Source of the DNA: RYN-230 sp963770535
GTDB lineage: Bacteria; Actinomycetota; Actinomycetes; Streptosporangiales; Streptosporangiaceae
Direction of reading: 5' to 3'
Length of the DNA stretch: 64,000 bases
Assembly (NCBI GenBank): GCA_963770535.1
Contig: CAVYPZ010000003.1
Span: 930,001 to 994,000, forward strand
The notes beneath the pieces are model-generated. The model made no database searches. It saw only the letters and a program-made list of their open reading frames with translations, and had not been told where the DNA came from. A program made the position numbers and the translations under genes. Below, piece after piece: positions 26,312-34,101 of this stretch (position 1 is its first letter; every line of letters begins with the position of its first letter).

Positions 26312-26996
26312 CGCGCCACGACGCCGCGCTCCCCGCCTCCCCAGAAGCAGCCGCGTCCTGGCGCGCAGCCGCCTCCCAGGACACCCCCGCCCCCGGCTCC
26401 AGGGCGGCATCAGGCCCTGCGATAACCCAGCCGTCCGCGACCCCCCCGGCCATTACCCTGCGCGCCATGACCCGCGCTGACCTGCCCGCCGTGGTCCGCC
26501 TCGAAGATGCCCTGTTCGGGGACGAGGCGTGGTCGGAAGCCATGCTGGCCTCCGAGCTTGGGGGGCGGCCAGCGGGCGCTTTTACCTGGTTGCCGACGAC
26601 GCTAGTGCGGCCGAGGGCGTCCGTGAACGCGGCACCCTGGTCGGGTACGCGGGCCTGCTGAGTCCGGGCGGCGGTCAGGCTGATGTGCTCACGATGGCCG
26701 TGGCACAGGACCGGTGGGGTCAGCGGATCGGGGCCATGCTGCTGGACGCCCTGATCGCCGAGGCGGCCCGGCGTGGCTGCACCGAGGTCTTCCTCGAGGT
26801 CCGGGTGGACAACGACCGCGCGCAGCGGCTGTACCGCAGCCGGGGCTTCACCGAAATCGGCATCCGGCGCGGCTACTACCAGCCGTCCGGTACGGACGCC
26901 CTGGTGATGCACCTCGACCTGCCCCGCCCGCGCCGGTTCGGTTTCGCCGGCGCGAGACGGCGTAACACGAACCGGGCGGCAGGAGGCCCCGTATGA
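26308..26996 (+). pseudogene. rimI: Ribosomal-protein-alanine N-acetyltransferase, frame broken
   Basis: RimI acetylates the N-terminus of S18. The first frame (GTG 26308) encodes a 50-residue Ala/Pro-rich leader and the GNAT start ITLRAMTRADLPAVVRLEDALFGDEAWSEAMLASELGG. The rest is in another frame: GRFYLVADD, VLTMAVAQDRWGQRIGAMLLDALI (acetyl-CoA loop) and RVDNDRAQRLYRSRGF. The switch falls at a run of six G (26560-26565). A seventh G would restore one 229-residue protein. Coupled starts on both sides (GTGA with tsaB, ATGA with tsaD) suggest an intact gene with a base-call error. Confidence 0.85.
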
Positions 26997-28030
26997 CGGC
27001 GCCCCTCGCCCCCCTGGTCCTGGGTATCGAGACGTCCTGCGATGAGACCGGCGCCGGGCTGGTGCGCGGGCACGAGCTGCTCGCCGACTCGGTGGCATCC
27101 AGCGTGGCCGAGCATGCCCGCTTCGGTGGCGTGGTACCCGAGGTGGCCAGCCGCGCGCACCTGGAGGCCATGGTCCCGGCGGTGGACCGGGCGCTGGCCA
27201 CGGCCGGGGTCACCCTGGCCGACGTGGACGCGATCGCGGTGACTGCTGGCCCGGGGCTGACCGGGGCGCTGCTGGTGGGTGTCTGCGCGGCCAAGGCGTA
27301 CGCGCTGGCCCTCGCCAAGCCGCTGTACGCGGTGAACCACCTGGCCGCGCACATCGCCGTGGATCAGCTCGAGCACGGCGCGCTGCCTGAGCCGGCGATC
27401 GCGCTGCTGGTATCGGGCGGCCACTCGTCGCTGCTGCTGGCCCGGGACATCGCCGGTGATGTGCAGCCGCTCGGCGCCACCATCGACGACGCCGCGGGCG
27501 AGGCCTATGACAAGGTGGCCCGGGTGCTGGGGCTGCCGTTCCCGGGCGGGCCGCCTATCGATAAGCAGGCCCGCGAGGGTAACCCCCGGGCAATCGCCTT
27601 CCCCCGCGCCAAATACCGGGACCAGACCTTCGATTTCTCGTTCTCGGGGCTGAAGACGGCCGTGGCCCGCTGGGTGGAGGAGCGGCAGGCGGCGGGGGTG
27701 AGTGTCCCCGTGGCGGACGTCGCGGCGTCCTTCCAGGAGGCGGTGGCGGACGTGCTGACCCGCAAGGCGGTGCAGGCCTGCCGGGCCAACGGCGTGGACC
27801 ACCTGGTCATCGGCGGCGGCGTGGCGGCCAATTCCCGGCTGCGCGCGCTGGCTGCGGAGCGCTGCGAGGCGGCCGGCATCCGGCTGCGGGTGCCGCGGCC
27901 CGGCCTGTGCACCGACAACGGGGCCATGGTGGCGGCGCTGGGGGCGGAACTTGTCGCCCGCGACGCCAAGCCATCCCCGCTGGACGTCGGCGCCAATTCG
28001 GCGCTCCCCGTGACCAGCATCCTGGTCTGA
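26993..28030 (+). CDS. tsaD: tRNA N6-adenosine threonylcarbamoyltransferase TsaD
   Basis: TsaD transfers threonylcarbamoyl to A37 of tRNA. The 345-residue protein has VLGIETSCDETGAGLV, the metal-binding NHLAAH pair (H116, H120), LLVSGGHSSLLL, FSFSGLKTAV and GGGVAANSRLR, with the last metal ligand in LCTDNGAMVA. ATG 26993 overlaps the rimI stop. It completes the tsaE-tsaB-rimI-tsaD cluster found across actinobacteria just before groESL1. Confidence 0.97.
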   Translation: MTAPLAPLVLGIETSCDETGAGLVRGHELLADSVASSVAEHARFGGVVPEVASRAHLEAMVPAVDRALATAGVTLADVDAIAVTAGPGLTGALLVGVCAAKAYALALAKPLYAVNHLAAHIAVDQLEHGALPEPAIALLVSGGHSSLLLARDIAGDVQPLGATIDDAAGEAYDKVARVLGLPFPGGPPIDKQAREGNPRAIAFPRAKYRDQTFDFSFSGLKTAVARWVEERQAAGVSVPVADVAASFQEAVADVLTRKAVQACRANGVDHLVIGGGVAANSRLRALAAERCEAAGIRLRVPRPGLCTDNGAMVAALGAELVARDAKPSPLDVGANSALPVTSILV

Positions 28031-28077
28031 CCGCGGCCCGCGCGCACCGCCGGGGCCCCCGGTGGCACGCCGGAGGT

Positions 28078-28106
28078 TTGACGTCGCGGCGCACCCGGAC
28101 TACTGT
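28078..28106 (+). promoter_or_regulatory. groESL1 promoter
   Basis: TTGACG (28078-28083), 17 nt, TACTGT (28101-28106). This is a strong vegetative promoter. The start site would fall near 28113, inside the CIRCE element, so HrcA binding would block it. Confidence 0.75.
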
Positions 28107-28112
28107 TCGGGA

Positions 28113-28139
28113 CTGGCACTCTCTAGGGTAGAGTGCTAA
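28113..28139 (+). promoter_or_regulatory. CIRCE operator (HrcA site)
   Basis: CTGGCACTC (28113-28121), 9 nt, GAGTGCTAA (28131-28139). It matches the CIRCE consensus TTAGCACTC-N9-GAGTGCTAA with two changes in the left arm. Heat-shock repression by HrcA is expected, as at other actinobacterial groES1 genes. Confidence 0.92.
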
Positions 28140-28237
28140 TACGACGAGGCTGGTCTGGCACCCGCGACGACAGCTGGCCGTGGTCGTTCCTCTCTAATAG
28201 TCGTTTCCCCATCCTTTTCGGAGGAGGAGGTCAGATC

Positions 28238-28549
28238 GTGGCGACCGCTACCAAGGTTGTTCTCAAGCCACTCGAAGACCGGATCGTGGTCCGCACCCTG
28301 GAGGCCGAGCAGACCACGGCGTCCGGGCTCGTGATTCCGGACACCGCCAAGGAGAAGCCCCAGGAGGGCGAGGTCCTTGCGGTGGGCCCGGGCCGGTTCG
28401 ATGACGCCGGCGCCAAGCGCGTCCCGATGGACGTCAAGGTCGGCGACGTGGTGCTGTACAGCAAGTACGGCGGCACCGAGGTCAAGTACCACGGCGAGGA
28501 GTACCTGGTGCTCTCCGCCCGTGACGTGCTGGCCATCATCGAGAAGTAG
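28238..28549 (+). CDS. groES: Co-chaperonin GroES
   Basis: GTG 28238 follows the very strong GGAGGAGGAGG at 28220-28230 and gives 103 residues. Core motifs are LKPLEDRIVVRTLEAEQTTASGLVIPDTAKEKPQEGEVLAVGPG, GDVVLYSKYGGTEVKY and the end LSARDVLAIIEK. GroES caps the GroEL ring. The frame is open upstream across the promoter region, which is not coding. Confidence 0.97.
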   Translation: MATATKVVLKPLEDRIVVRTLEAEQTTASGLVIPDTAKEKPQEGEVLAVGPGRFDDAGAKRVPMDVKVGDVVLYSKYGGTEVKYHGEEYLVLSARDVLAIIEK

Positions 28550-28607
28550 ATCGAGCAGGAGTAATGGTGGCTGCGCCACGGGCCTCGGCCCGCGGCCAGG
28601 CTGCCGA

Positions 28608-28651
28608 GGACTACCGCCCCGGCGCTTCCCTGGCGTCCGGGGCGGTAGTCC
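28608..28651 (+). promoter_or_regulatory. Long perfect hairpin between groES and groEL
   Basis: GGACTACCGCCCCGG (28608-28622) and its exact complement CCGGGGCGGTAGTCC (28637-28651) form a 15-bp stem with a 14-nt loop in the 196-nt intercistronic region. No T-run follows. It could be a partial terminator, an RNase processing site or an mRNA stabiliser that sets the GroES:GroEL ratio. Confidence 0.7.
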
Positions 28652-28745
28652 GTAAGACCAGAGGTCCGCAGGACTGAACCGGGCCCGCGGCCGGGCCTGA
28701 CCCGGCTGCCGGGCACGACCTAATACACGGCAATTTGAGGTGCTC

Positions 28746-30374
28746 ATGGCGAAGATGCTGGAGTTCGACGAGGAGGCACGGCGCGCTCTCGAGCGCGGCG
28801 TGAACCGCCTGGCCGACGCCGTCAAGGTGACGCTGGGTCCGAAGGGCCGCAACGTCGTGATCGACAAGAAGTGGGGCGCTCCGACCATCACCAACGACGG
28901 TGTGACCGTCGCGCGTGAGATCGACCTGGAGGACCCGTACGAGAACCTGGGTGCTCAGCTCGCCAAGGAAGTCGCCACCAAGACCAACGACGTGGCGGGC
29001 GACGGCACCACGACCGCGACCGTGCTGGCGCAGGCGATGGTCCGTGAGGGCCGCCGCTCCGTCACCGCGGGCGCCAACCCCATGGCGATGAAGAAGGGAA
29101 TCGACGCGGCCGCGGCCGCCGTATCCGACCTGCTGCTGGAGTCGGCCCGTGAGGTCGAGGAGCAGCAGGAGATCGCGAACGTGGCGACGGTGTCCGCGCA
29201 GGACGCCAAGATCGGTGAGCTGATCGCCGAGGCGTTCAGCAAGGTCGGCAAGGACGGTGTCATCACCGTCGAGGAGTCGCCGACCATGGGCCTGGAGCTC
29301 GAGTTCACCGAGGGAATGCAGTTCGACAAGGGCTACATCTCCCCGTACTTCGTGACCGACCCGGAGCGCATGGAAGCCGTTACGGACGACGCCTACATCC
29401 TGCTGCACGCAGGCAAGATCTCGTCCATGGCGGACTTCCTGCCGCTGCTGGAAAAGGTCGCCCAGACCAAGAAGCCGTTCCTGGTTATTGCCGAGGACGT
29501 CAACGGCGAGGCCCTTTCCACGCTGGTCGTGAACAAGATCCGCGGCCTGCTCAACGTCGTGGCGGTCAAGGCCCCCGGCTTCGGTGACCGCCGCAAGGCG
29601 ATGCTGGCTGACATGGCCATCCTCACCGGCGGAGAGGTCGTGAGCGAGGAGGTCGGCCTCAAGCTCGAGAACATCGGGCTGGAGAGCCTGGGCCAGGCCC
29701 GCCGGGTCGTGGTGACCAAGGACACCACCACGATCGTGGATGGCCACGGGAACGCCGAGGCCATCAGCGACCGGGTCCGCCAGCTCCGGGCCGAGATCGA
29801 GTCAACTGACTCGGACTGGGACCGCGAGAAGCTGCAGGAGCGGGTAGCCAAGCTGTCCGGCGGGGTGGCCGTGCTCCGGGTCGGTGCCGCCACCGAGGTG
29901 GAGCTGAAGGAGAAGAAGCACCGCCTCGAGGACGCGATCTCGGCGACCCGCGCCGCCATCGAAGAGGGCATCGTGCCCGGCGGCGGCAGCGCCCTCGTGC
30001 ACATCGCGGGGAAGCTGGGTGACCTTGGCAAGACCGGCGACGAGGCGACCGGGGTGTCGGTCGTCCGCAGCGCTCTTGTCGCGCCGGCCCGCTGGATCGC
30101 CGAGAACGCCGGCGTCGAGGGCATGGTCGTCGTGGCCAAGATCGCGGAGCTTGGCCACGGCCAGGGCTACAACGCGGCCACCGGCGAGTATGGTGACCTG
30201 CTGGCCCAGGGCGTGATCGACCCGGTCAAGGTGACCCGGTCCGCGGTGCTCAACGCCGCGTCCATCGCGGCCATGCTGCTGACCACCGAGGCACTGGTGG
30301 CGGAGAGGCCGGAGGAAGAGGACGAGGCTGCGGGTGCGGGTGGCCACGGTCACTCGCACGGCCACGCTCACTAA
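28746..30374 (+). CDS. groEL: Chaperonin GroEL1 with His-rich C-terminus
   Basis: From ATG 28746 (MAKMLEFDEEARRALERGVNRLADAVKVTLGPKGRNV) this is 542 residues. The ATP-site motif VAGDGTTTATVLAQAMV, AMKKGID, and EEGIVPGGGSALV are all present. The C-terminus is Gly/His-rich (GGHGHSHGHAH) instead of the GGM repeat. That is the mark of the groES-linked GroEL1 paralogue of actinobacteria, so a second groEL2 with a GGM tail is expected elsewhere. A weak AGG site precedes the ATG. Confidence 0.97.
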   Translation: MAKMLEFDEEARRALERGVNRLADAVKVTLGPKGRNVVIDKKWGAPTITNDGVTVAREIDLEDPYENLGAQLAKEVATKTNDVAGDGTTTATVLAQAMVREGRRSVTAGANPMAMKKGIDAAAAAVSDLLLESAREVEEQQEIANVATVSAQDAKIGELIAEAFSKVGKDGVITVEESPTMGLELEFTEGMQFDKGYISPYFVTDPERMEAVTDDAYILLHAGKISSMADFLPLLEKVAQTKKPFLVIAEDVNGEALSTLVVNKIRGLLNVVAVKAPGFGDRRKAMLADMAILTGGEVVSEEVGLKLENIGLESLGQARRVVVTKDTTTIVDGHGNAEAISDRVRQLRAEIESTDSDWDREKLQERVAKLSGGVAVLRVGAATEVELKEKKHRLEDAISATRAAIEEGIVPGGGSALVHIAGKLGDLGKTGDEATGVSVVRSALVAPARWIAENAGVEGMVVVAKIAELGHGQGYNAATGEYGDLLAQGVIDPVKVTRSAVLNAASIAAMLLTTEALVAERPEEEDEAAGAGGHGHSHGHAH

Positions 30375-30400
30375 AAGTCAACATCTCCGCAACGAACACC

Positions 30401-30440
30401 GCAGGCCCCTACCCCGGCTCTGGCCAGGGCGGGGGCCTGC
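30401..30440 (+). terminator. groEL1 terminator-like hairpin
   Basis: GCAGGCCCC (30401-30409) and GGGGCCTGC (30432-30440) pair across a 22-nt loop 26 nt after the stop; flanking C and G extend it to 10 bp. There is no T-run. The right arm is also the first copy of the downstream tandem repeat. Confidence 0.55.
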
Positions 30441-30560
30441 GGCGTGCTGACCGGGGGCGCGGGCCGGGCTCTGGCCAGGGCGGGGGCCTGCGGCGTGCTC
30501 ACCGGGGGCGCGGCCCCGGCCCGGCCGGGACGGGGCCTGCGGCGTGCTGACCGGGGGCGG
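30432..30560 (+). repeat. Three tandem repeats downstream of groEL1
   Basis: The core GGGGCCTGCGGCGTGCT occurs at 30432, 30483 and 30532 (periods 51 and 49 nt), each followed by (G/C)ACCGGGGGCG. The units differ mainly in the distal GC-rich part. It is non-coding in appearance. Confidence 0.75.
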
Positions 30561-30696
30561 CAGGTCGTGCTCCCGCTACCGCGGCCTGCGGACCAGCGCG
30601 CAGGAAGGCCACCCGCCCGGCGGCCCCCCAGCCGGGGGCGGCGGGAGGACGGTGGGTGTGCGGCGGGGGAGCAGCGGGCCTGGCGCCGGGCCGCTG

Positions 30697-30744
30697 GTGA
30701 TCATGGGCTTACTGGGGGTCGAGCACCAGTGATCCCATGATCAC
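30697..30744. repeat. 48-nt dyad element, copy 1 (imperfect)
   Basis: Starts GTGATCATGGG (30697-30707) and ends CCCATGATCAC (30734-30744). Folded at the centre, 20 of 24 positions pair. A further half element, GTGATCATGGGCTGGG, follows at 30752-30767. It is one of three 48-nt dyads with GTGATCA ends in the window. Confidence 0.8.
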
Positions 30745-30831
30745 GAGGCTAGTGATCATGGGCTGGGATCGGGGATGCTGATGGTTCGCTACCTTTGCCG
30801 CGAAAGCGACACTCCGAAGAAATCTAATGAC

Positions 30832-30853
30832 GCTGAGTAGTCAATCGACTACT
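30832..30853. promoter_or_regulatory. AGTAGTC palindrome upstream of the SigD-like gene
   Basis: GCTG precedes AGTAGTC-AATC-GACTACT (30836-30853), a perfect 7-bp inverted repeat with a 4-nt centre. It lies about 105 nt before the sigma start in an A+T-rich patch. Related sequences lie at 38001 and 53628. Confidence 0.55.
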
Positions 30854-30958
30854 GAAAGTAATTTCGTGTTCGGAACGTGGTCGCGCGACACATCAATGTG
30901 ACCTTTCCGTTGCCCGCATTGATGAGGGGACCCCCGATTTCCTGGGCATCATCCATTC

Positions 30959-31969
30959 GTGAGCGAGGGATGCATCCGGGCCGTAGCTGACGGGCAGGGA
31001 GCTTCGCTCCCGGCCGGCACCGCGGTGGCCGAGGGGGCGGGGGCCCGCGAGCACGCTACCCACCAGCACGCTACCCACCAGCACGGTATCCCCGGCCAGA
31101 GGAGTCACGGGCCGGACGCCTACGGGCCGGCTAGCTACACCGAGAGGGCTGGCAGCCACGCGGCTCCCGAGTTCGGGGCCTCCGAGTTCGAGACCCACGG
31201 GCCCGGAATCCCCGAGTACGAGCCCCCCGGGCGCGGAATCCCCGAGTTCGAGACGCCCGAACGCGGAATCCCCCAGTACGGAACCTCCGAGTTCGGGCCA
31301 CCCGAGTTCGGGCCCCCGGAGTTCGGGGCTCCCGAGTTCGGGACCCCGGCCGGCGGGGATCAAGACCGGGGGAGCCGGGATCCCGGCGCGGGAAGCTGGC
31401 CCGGCAGCGAACCGGGCGGTGTCGGGGAGCTGGCCTGTCTGGCGGTGCGGGGCCAGCCGGGAGCGGTCGAGGCCCTGCTGGAGCAGATCCGCCCGATGGT
31501 GGTCCGTTACTGCCGGGGCCGCCTGGGCCGCATCACTGGTCACTACTACGTGGCCGACGACGTGGCCCAGGAGGTCTGCCTGGCCGTCCTGGCCGCCCTG
31601 CCGCGGTACCGGGACATGGGCCGCCCGTTCGCGTCCTTCGTGTTCGGGATCGCCTCGCACAAGGTCGCCGATGCGGTCCGCAACGCGTCCCGGCTCGCCG
31701 TGCCCTACGAGGACCTGCCTGACGGGCCAGATGAACGGCCCGGGCCGGAGGAGACCGTGGTGGCCTGCATTGAGGCGGAACGTACCAGGGCGCTCTTGGC
31801 GCAGCTCCCTCATCACCTACGTGAGCTGCTAATACTACGCGTGGTGACCGGTCTGTCGGCCGAGGAAACGGGTAACGTACTCGGTATGTCAGCAGGGGCG
31901 GTAAGGGTTGCCCAGCACCGGGCACTGGCCCGGCTCCGGGTGCTTGCGGTCGAGGAGTCGATTGCGTGA
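30959..31969 (+). CDS. sigD: SigD-type RNA polymerase sigma factor with repeat-rich N-terminus
   Basis: Residues about 155-336 are an ECF-type sigma: region 2 (VRYCRGRLGRITGHYYVADDVAQEVCLAVLAALPRYRDMGRPFASFVFGIASHKVADA) and region 4 (LPHHLRELLILRVVTGLSAEETGNVLGMSAGAVRVAQHRALARLR). This closely fits actinobacterial SigD. The preceding 155 residues are unusual: two HATHQ repeats, then twelve pentapeptides of EF(G/E)xP type at residues 71-130, the last four encoded by 15-bp tandem repeats (31289-31348). GTG 30959 is the first start; a later start would remove the extension. It is coupled to the anti-sigma gene by GTGA. Confidence 0.88.
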   Translation: MSEGCIRAVADGQGASLPAGTAVAEGAGAREHATHQHATHQHGIPGQRSHGPDAYGPASYTERAGSHAAPEFGASEFETHGPGIPEYEPPGRGIPEFETPERGIPQYGTSEFGPPEFGPPEFGAPEFGTPAGGDQDRGSRDPGAGSWPGSEPGGVGELACLAVRGQPGAVEALLEQIRPMVVRYCRGRLGRITGHYYVADDVAQEVCLAVLAALPRYRDMGRPFASFVFGIASHKVADAVRNASRLAVPYEDLPDGPDERPGPEETVVACIEAERTRALLAQLPHHLRELLILRVVTGLSAEETGNVLGMSAGAVRVAQHRALARLRVLAVEESIA

Positions 31970-32481
31970 TCACGGGGCGCGGACCCGGAGCGCCCGGTGT
32001 GACACCCGGCCTGGAGTTCACGCGCAGGCGGGCGGCAGCGGGCGGTACCGGGGACCCGGCCGTGGATCTCGGTGAGATCCGGCGGTCCGAGGAAGCCATC
32101 AACGTGCTCGCGGCGCGTGGCGCCTCCGGGCCGGAACTGGCGCACGACCCGGCGCTGGCGCTGCTCGGTGCGCTGGCCGCAGACGTGGACACGCCGGCGG
32201 CCGGGGCTGAGCACGCCGATATGCGGCCAGGCGGCCCAGGGCAGCCCGCGTGGCCGCGCCGGGCCGCGGCCGGGCGCGCCACGGCGTGGCAGGCGCTGGC
32301 CGGGGCGCAGTCCCGGGGGGCGGCCGTGCGGCTGCGTACCGCGGTCGCGGGCGGCGTGGCGGCGGCCCTGGCCAGCGTGACTAGCCTCATCGCCACGGGC
32401 ATGCTGGCCCGGCTGGCCCGGGGCCCGGCCAGGGGCGGCCGGTGGGGGCGGCGTCCCGCCCGGCCTCCGCGCCGGCGCTGA
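31966..32481 (+). CDS. RsdA-like anti-sigma-D factor
   Basis: A 171-residue protein overlapping the sigma stop (GTGA). The N-terminal segment VDLGEIRRSEEAINVLAARG, then DPALALLGALAADVDTP, resembles the sigma-binding part of mycobacterial RsdA. A membrane helix (VAGGVAAALASVTSLIATGML) follows a basic region. The very basic C-terminus (RGGRWGRRPARPPRRR) is unusual. Mycobacterial synteny sigD-rsdA-guaB2 supports the call. Regulated proteolysis of a membrane-bound anti-sigma is the expected mechanism. Confidence 0.72.
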   Translation: MITGRGPGAPGVTPGLEFTRRRAAAGGTGDPAVDLGEIRRSEEAINVLAARGASGPELAHDPALALLGALAADVDTPAAGAEHADMRPGGPGQPAWPRRAAAGRATAWQALAGAQSRGAAVRLRTAVAGGVAAALASVTSLIATGMLARLARGPARGGRWGRRPARPPRRR

Positions 32482-32544
32482 CCATCCTGCCGCCGCGGCC
32501 CCTCTAGACTGGGTGGTGACCTGCAGCCACCCTCGGAAGGTGTC

Positions 32545-34038
32545 ATGAGCGACGTCGGCAAGTTCGCCCCTCCGGCCCTGACCTTCGACGACGTCCTGCT
32601 GCTGCCCGCGCACTCGGTGGTGATGCCCGGTGAGGCGGACACGACGGCCCGGCTCACCCGCCGGATCACGCTGAACGTGCCGCTGGTCTCCTCGGCCATG
32701 GACACGGTGACCGAGGCCCGGATGGCCATCGCCATGGCGCGCATCGGCGGGGCGGGGGTCCTGCACCGGAACCTCTCCGTGGACGACCAGGCGCAGCAGG
32801 TGGACACGGTGAAGCGGTCCGAGGCCGGCATGATCACCAACCCGGTGACCTGCGGCCCCGACGCCACCGTGGCCGACGTCGAGCAGTTGTGTGCCCGCTA
32901 CCGGATCTCTGGCGTCCCGGTGACCAGCCCGGACGGGGTGCTGGTCGGCATCGTGACCAACCGGGATATCCGCTTCGTGACCGATCACAGCCGCCGGGTC
33001 GCGGACGTCATGACGACGACCCCGCTGATCACAGCGCCGGTCGGGGTGTCCAGGGACGACGCGTTCGCCCTGCTGCGCCAGCACAAGGTGGAGAAGCTGC
33101 CGCTGATCGACGATGCGGGCAAGCTGCGCGGCCTCATCACCGTCAAGGACTTCACCAAGAGCGAGAAGTTCCCCAGCGCCACCAAGGATGGCGAGGGACG
33201 CCTGGTGGTCGGTGCGGCCGTGGGGGTCGGCGAGGACGCCAAGGGGCGGGCCCAGGCCCTGGTCGACGCGGGCGCCGACTTCCTCGTGGTGGACACCGCG
33301 CACGGCCACTCCCAGGCCGTCCTGGACATGGTGCGCCAGGTGAAAGGCAACCTCCGGGTCGACGTGATCGGCGGGAACATTGCCACCCGGGCCGGGGCCC
33401 AGGCGCTGATCGACGCGGGCGTGGACGGGGTCAAGGTCGGCGTCGGGCCGGGCTCGATCTGCACCACCCGGGTGGTGGCCGGAGTCGGCGTGCCCCAGGT
33501 CACCGCCATCTACGAGGCCGCCCAGGCCACCCGGGCCGCGGGCGTGCCGCTGATCGGCGACGGCGGCCTGCAGCACTCCGGCGACATCGCCAAGGCCGTC
33601 GCGGCCGGCGCGGACTGCGTGATGCTGGGCAGCCTGCTGGCCGGGTGCGAGGAAGGCCCTGGTGAGATGGTCTTCATCCACGGCAAGCAGTACAAGCTGT
33701 ACCGGGGGATGGGCTCGCTCGGCGCGATGCGCAATGCCGAGCGCGGCCGGTCCTACTCCAAGGACCGCTACTTCCAGGATGACGTGCTGCGCGAGGACAA
33801 GCTGGTGCCGGAGGGCATCGAGGGCCAGGTGCCCTACCGGGGGCCGCTCGCCGCGGTCGCCGGCCAGCTGGTCGGCGGGCTGCGGGCGGCCATGGGATAC
33901 TGCGGCGCGCGGACTGTGGCCGAGCTGCAGGAGGCCCGGTTCACCCAGATCACGGCGGCGGGGCTGGCGGAAAGCCATCCGCATGACATCGAGATGACCG
34001 CGGAAGCGCCCAACTACGCCCGGCGCGGGCGGGCCTGA
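32545..34038 (+). CDS. guaB: Inosine-5'-monophosphate dehydrogenase
   Basis: IMPDH oxidises IMP to XMP with NAD+, the committed step to GMP. The 497-residue protein has the (beta/alpha)8 start (LTFDDVLLLPAHSVVMPGEADT), a CBS pair at about residues 95-210, the catalytic cysteine C306 in GVGPGSICTTR, and the flap YRGMGSLGAM. A TAGACT -10-like hexamer lies at 32505-32510, 34 nt before the GGAAGG-preceded ATG. It corresponds to mycobacterial GuaB2. Confidence 0.97.
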   Translation: MSDVGKFAPPALTFDDVLLLPAHSVVMPGEADTTARLTRRITLNVPLVSSAMDTVTEARMAIAMARIGGAGVLHRNLSVDDQAQQVDTVKRSEAGMITNPVTCGPDATVADVEQLCARYRISGVPVTSPDGVLVGIVTNRDIRFVTDHSRRVADVMTTTPLITAPVGVSRDDAFALLRQHKVEKLPLIDDAGKLRGLITVKDFTKSEKFPSATKDGEGRLVVGAAVGVGEDAKGRAQALVDAGADFLVVDTAHGHSQAVLDMVRQVKGNLRVDVIGGNIATRAGAQALIDAGVDGVKVGVGPGSICTTRVVAGVGVPQVTAIYEAAQATRAAGVPLIGDGGLQHSGDIAKAVAAGADCVMLGSLLAGCEEGPGEMVFIHGKQYKLYRGMGSLGAMRNAERGRSYSKDRYFQDDVLREDKLVPEGIEGQVPYRGPLAAVAGQLVGGLRAAMGYCGARTVAELQEARFTQITAAGLAESHPHDIEMTAEAPNYARRGRA

Positions 34039-34101
34039 CCTAAGCGGCCCTCACCTAAGCGGCCTAACCTTGGCGGCACTGAGATAGGCGGAACTTCAGT
34101 T

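Larger units (their letters stand above)
30375..30958 (+). other. Intergenic region between groEL1 and the SigD-like gene
   Basis: This 584-nt stretch holds no convincing gene. In order it contains a terminator-like hairpin, three tandem repeats of about 50 nt, a 48-nt dyad plus a half copy, and from about 30770 an unusually A+T-rich segment with the AGTAGTC palindrome (30836-30853) and an 8-bp inverted repeat (CATCAATG 30891-30898, CATTGATG 30917-30924). The last part is the likely control region for the sigma gene. whiB3, which lies here in M. tuberculosis, is absent. Confidence 0.7.

Noticed and set aside
28133..28237. N-terminal extension of groES in frame
   Set aside because: It overlaps the CIRCE operator and the leader. 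GTG 28238 has an excellent ribosome site and the family start.
28561..28745. A small gene starting at ATG 28564 between groES and groEL
   Set aside because: The frame gives biased residues without homology and the interval is dominated by the 15-bp hairpin.
30432..30560. Possible CRISPR array downstream of groEL1
   Set aside because: Only three units, repeats pass directly into one another, and there are no unique spacers of equal length and no cas genes.
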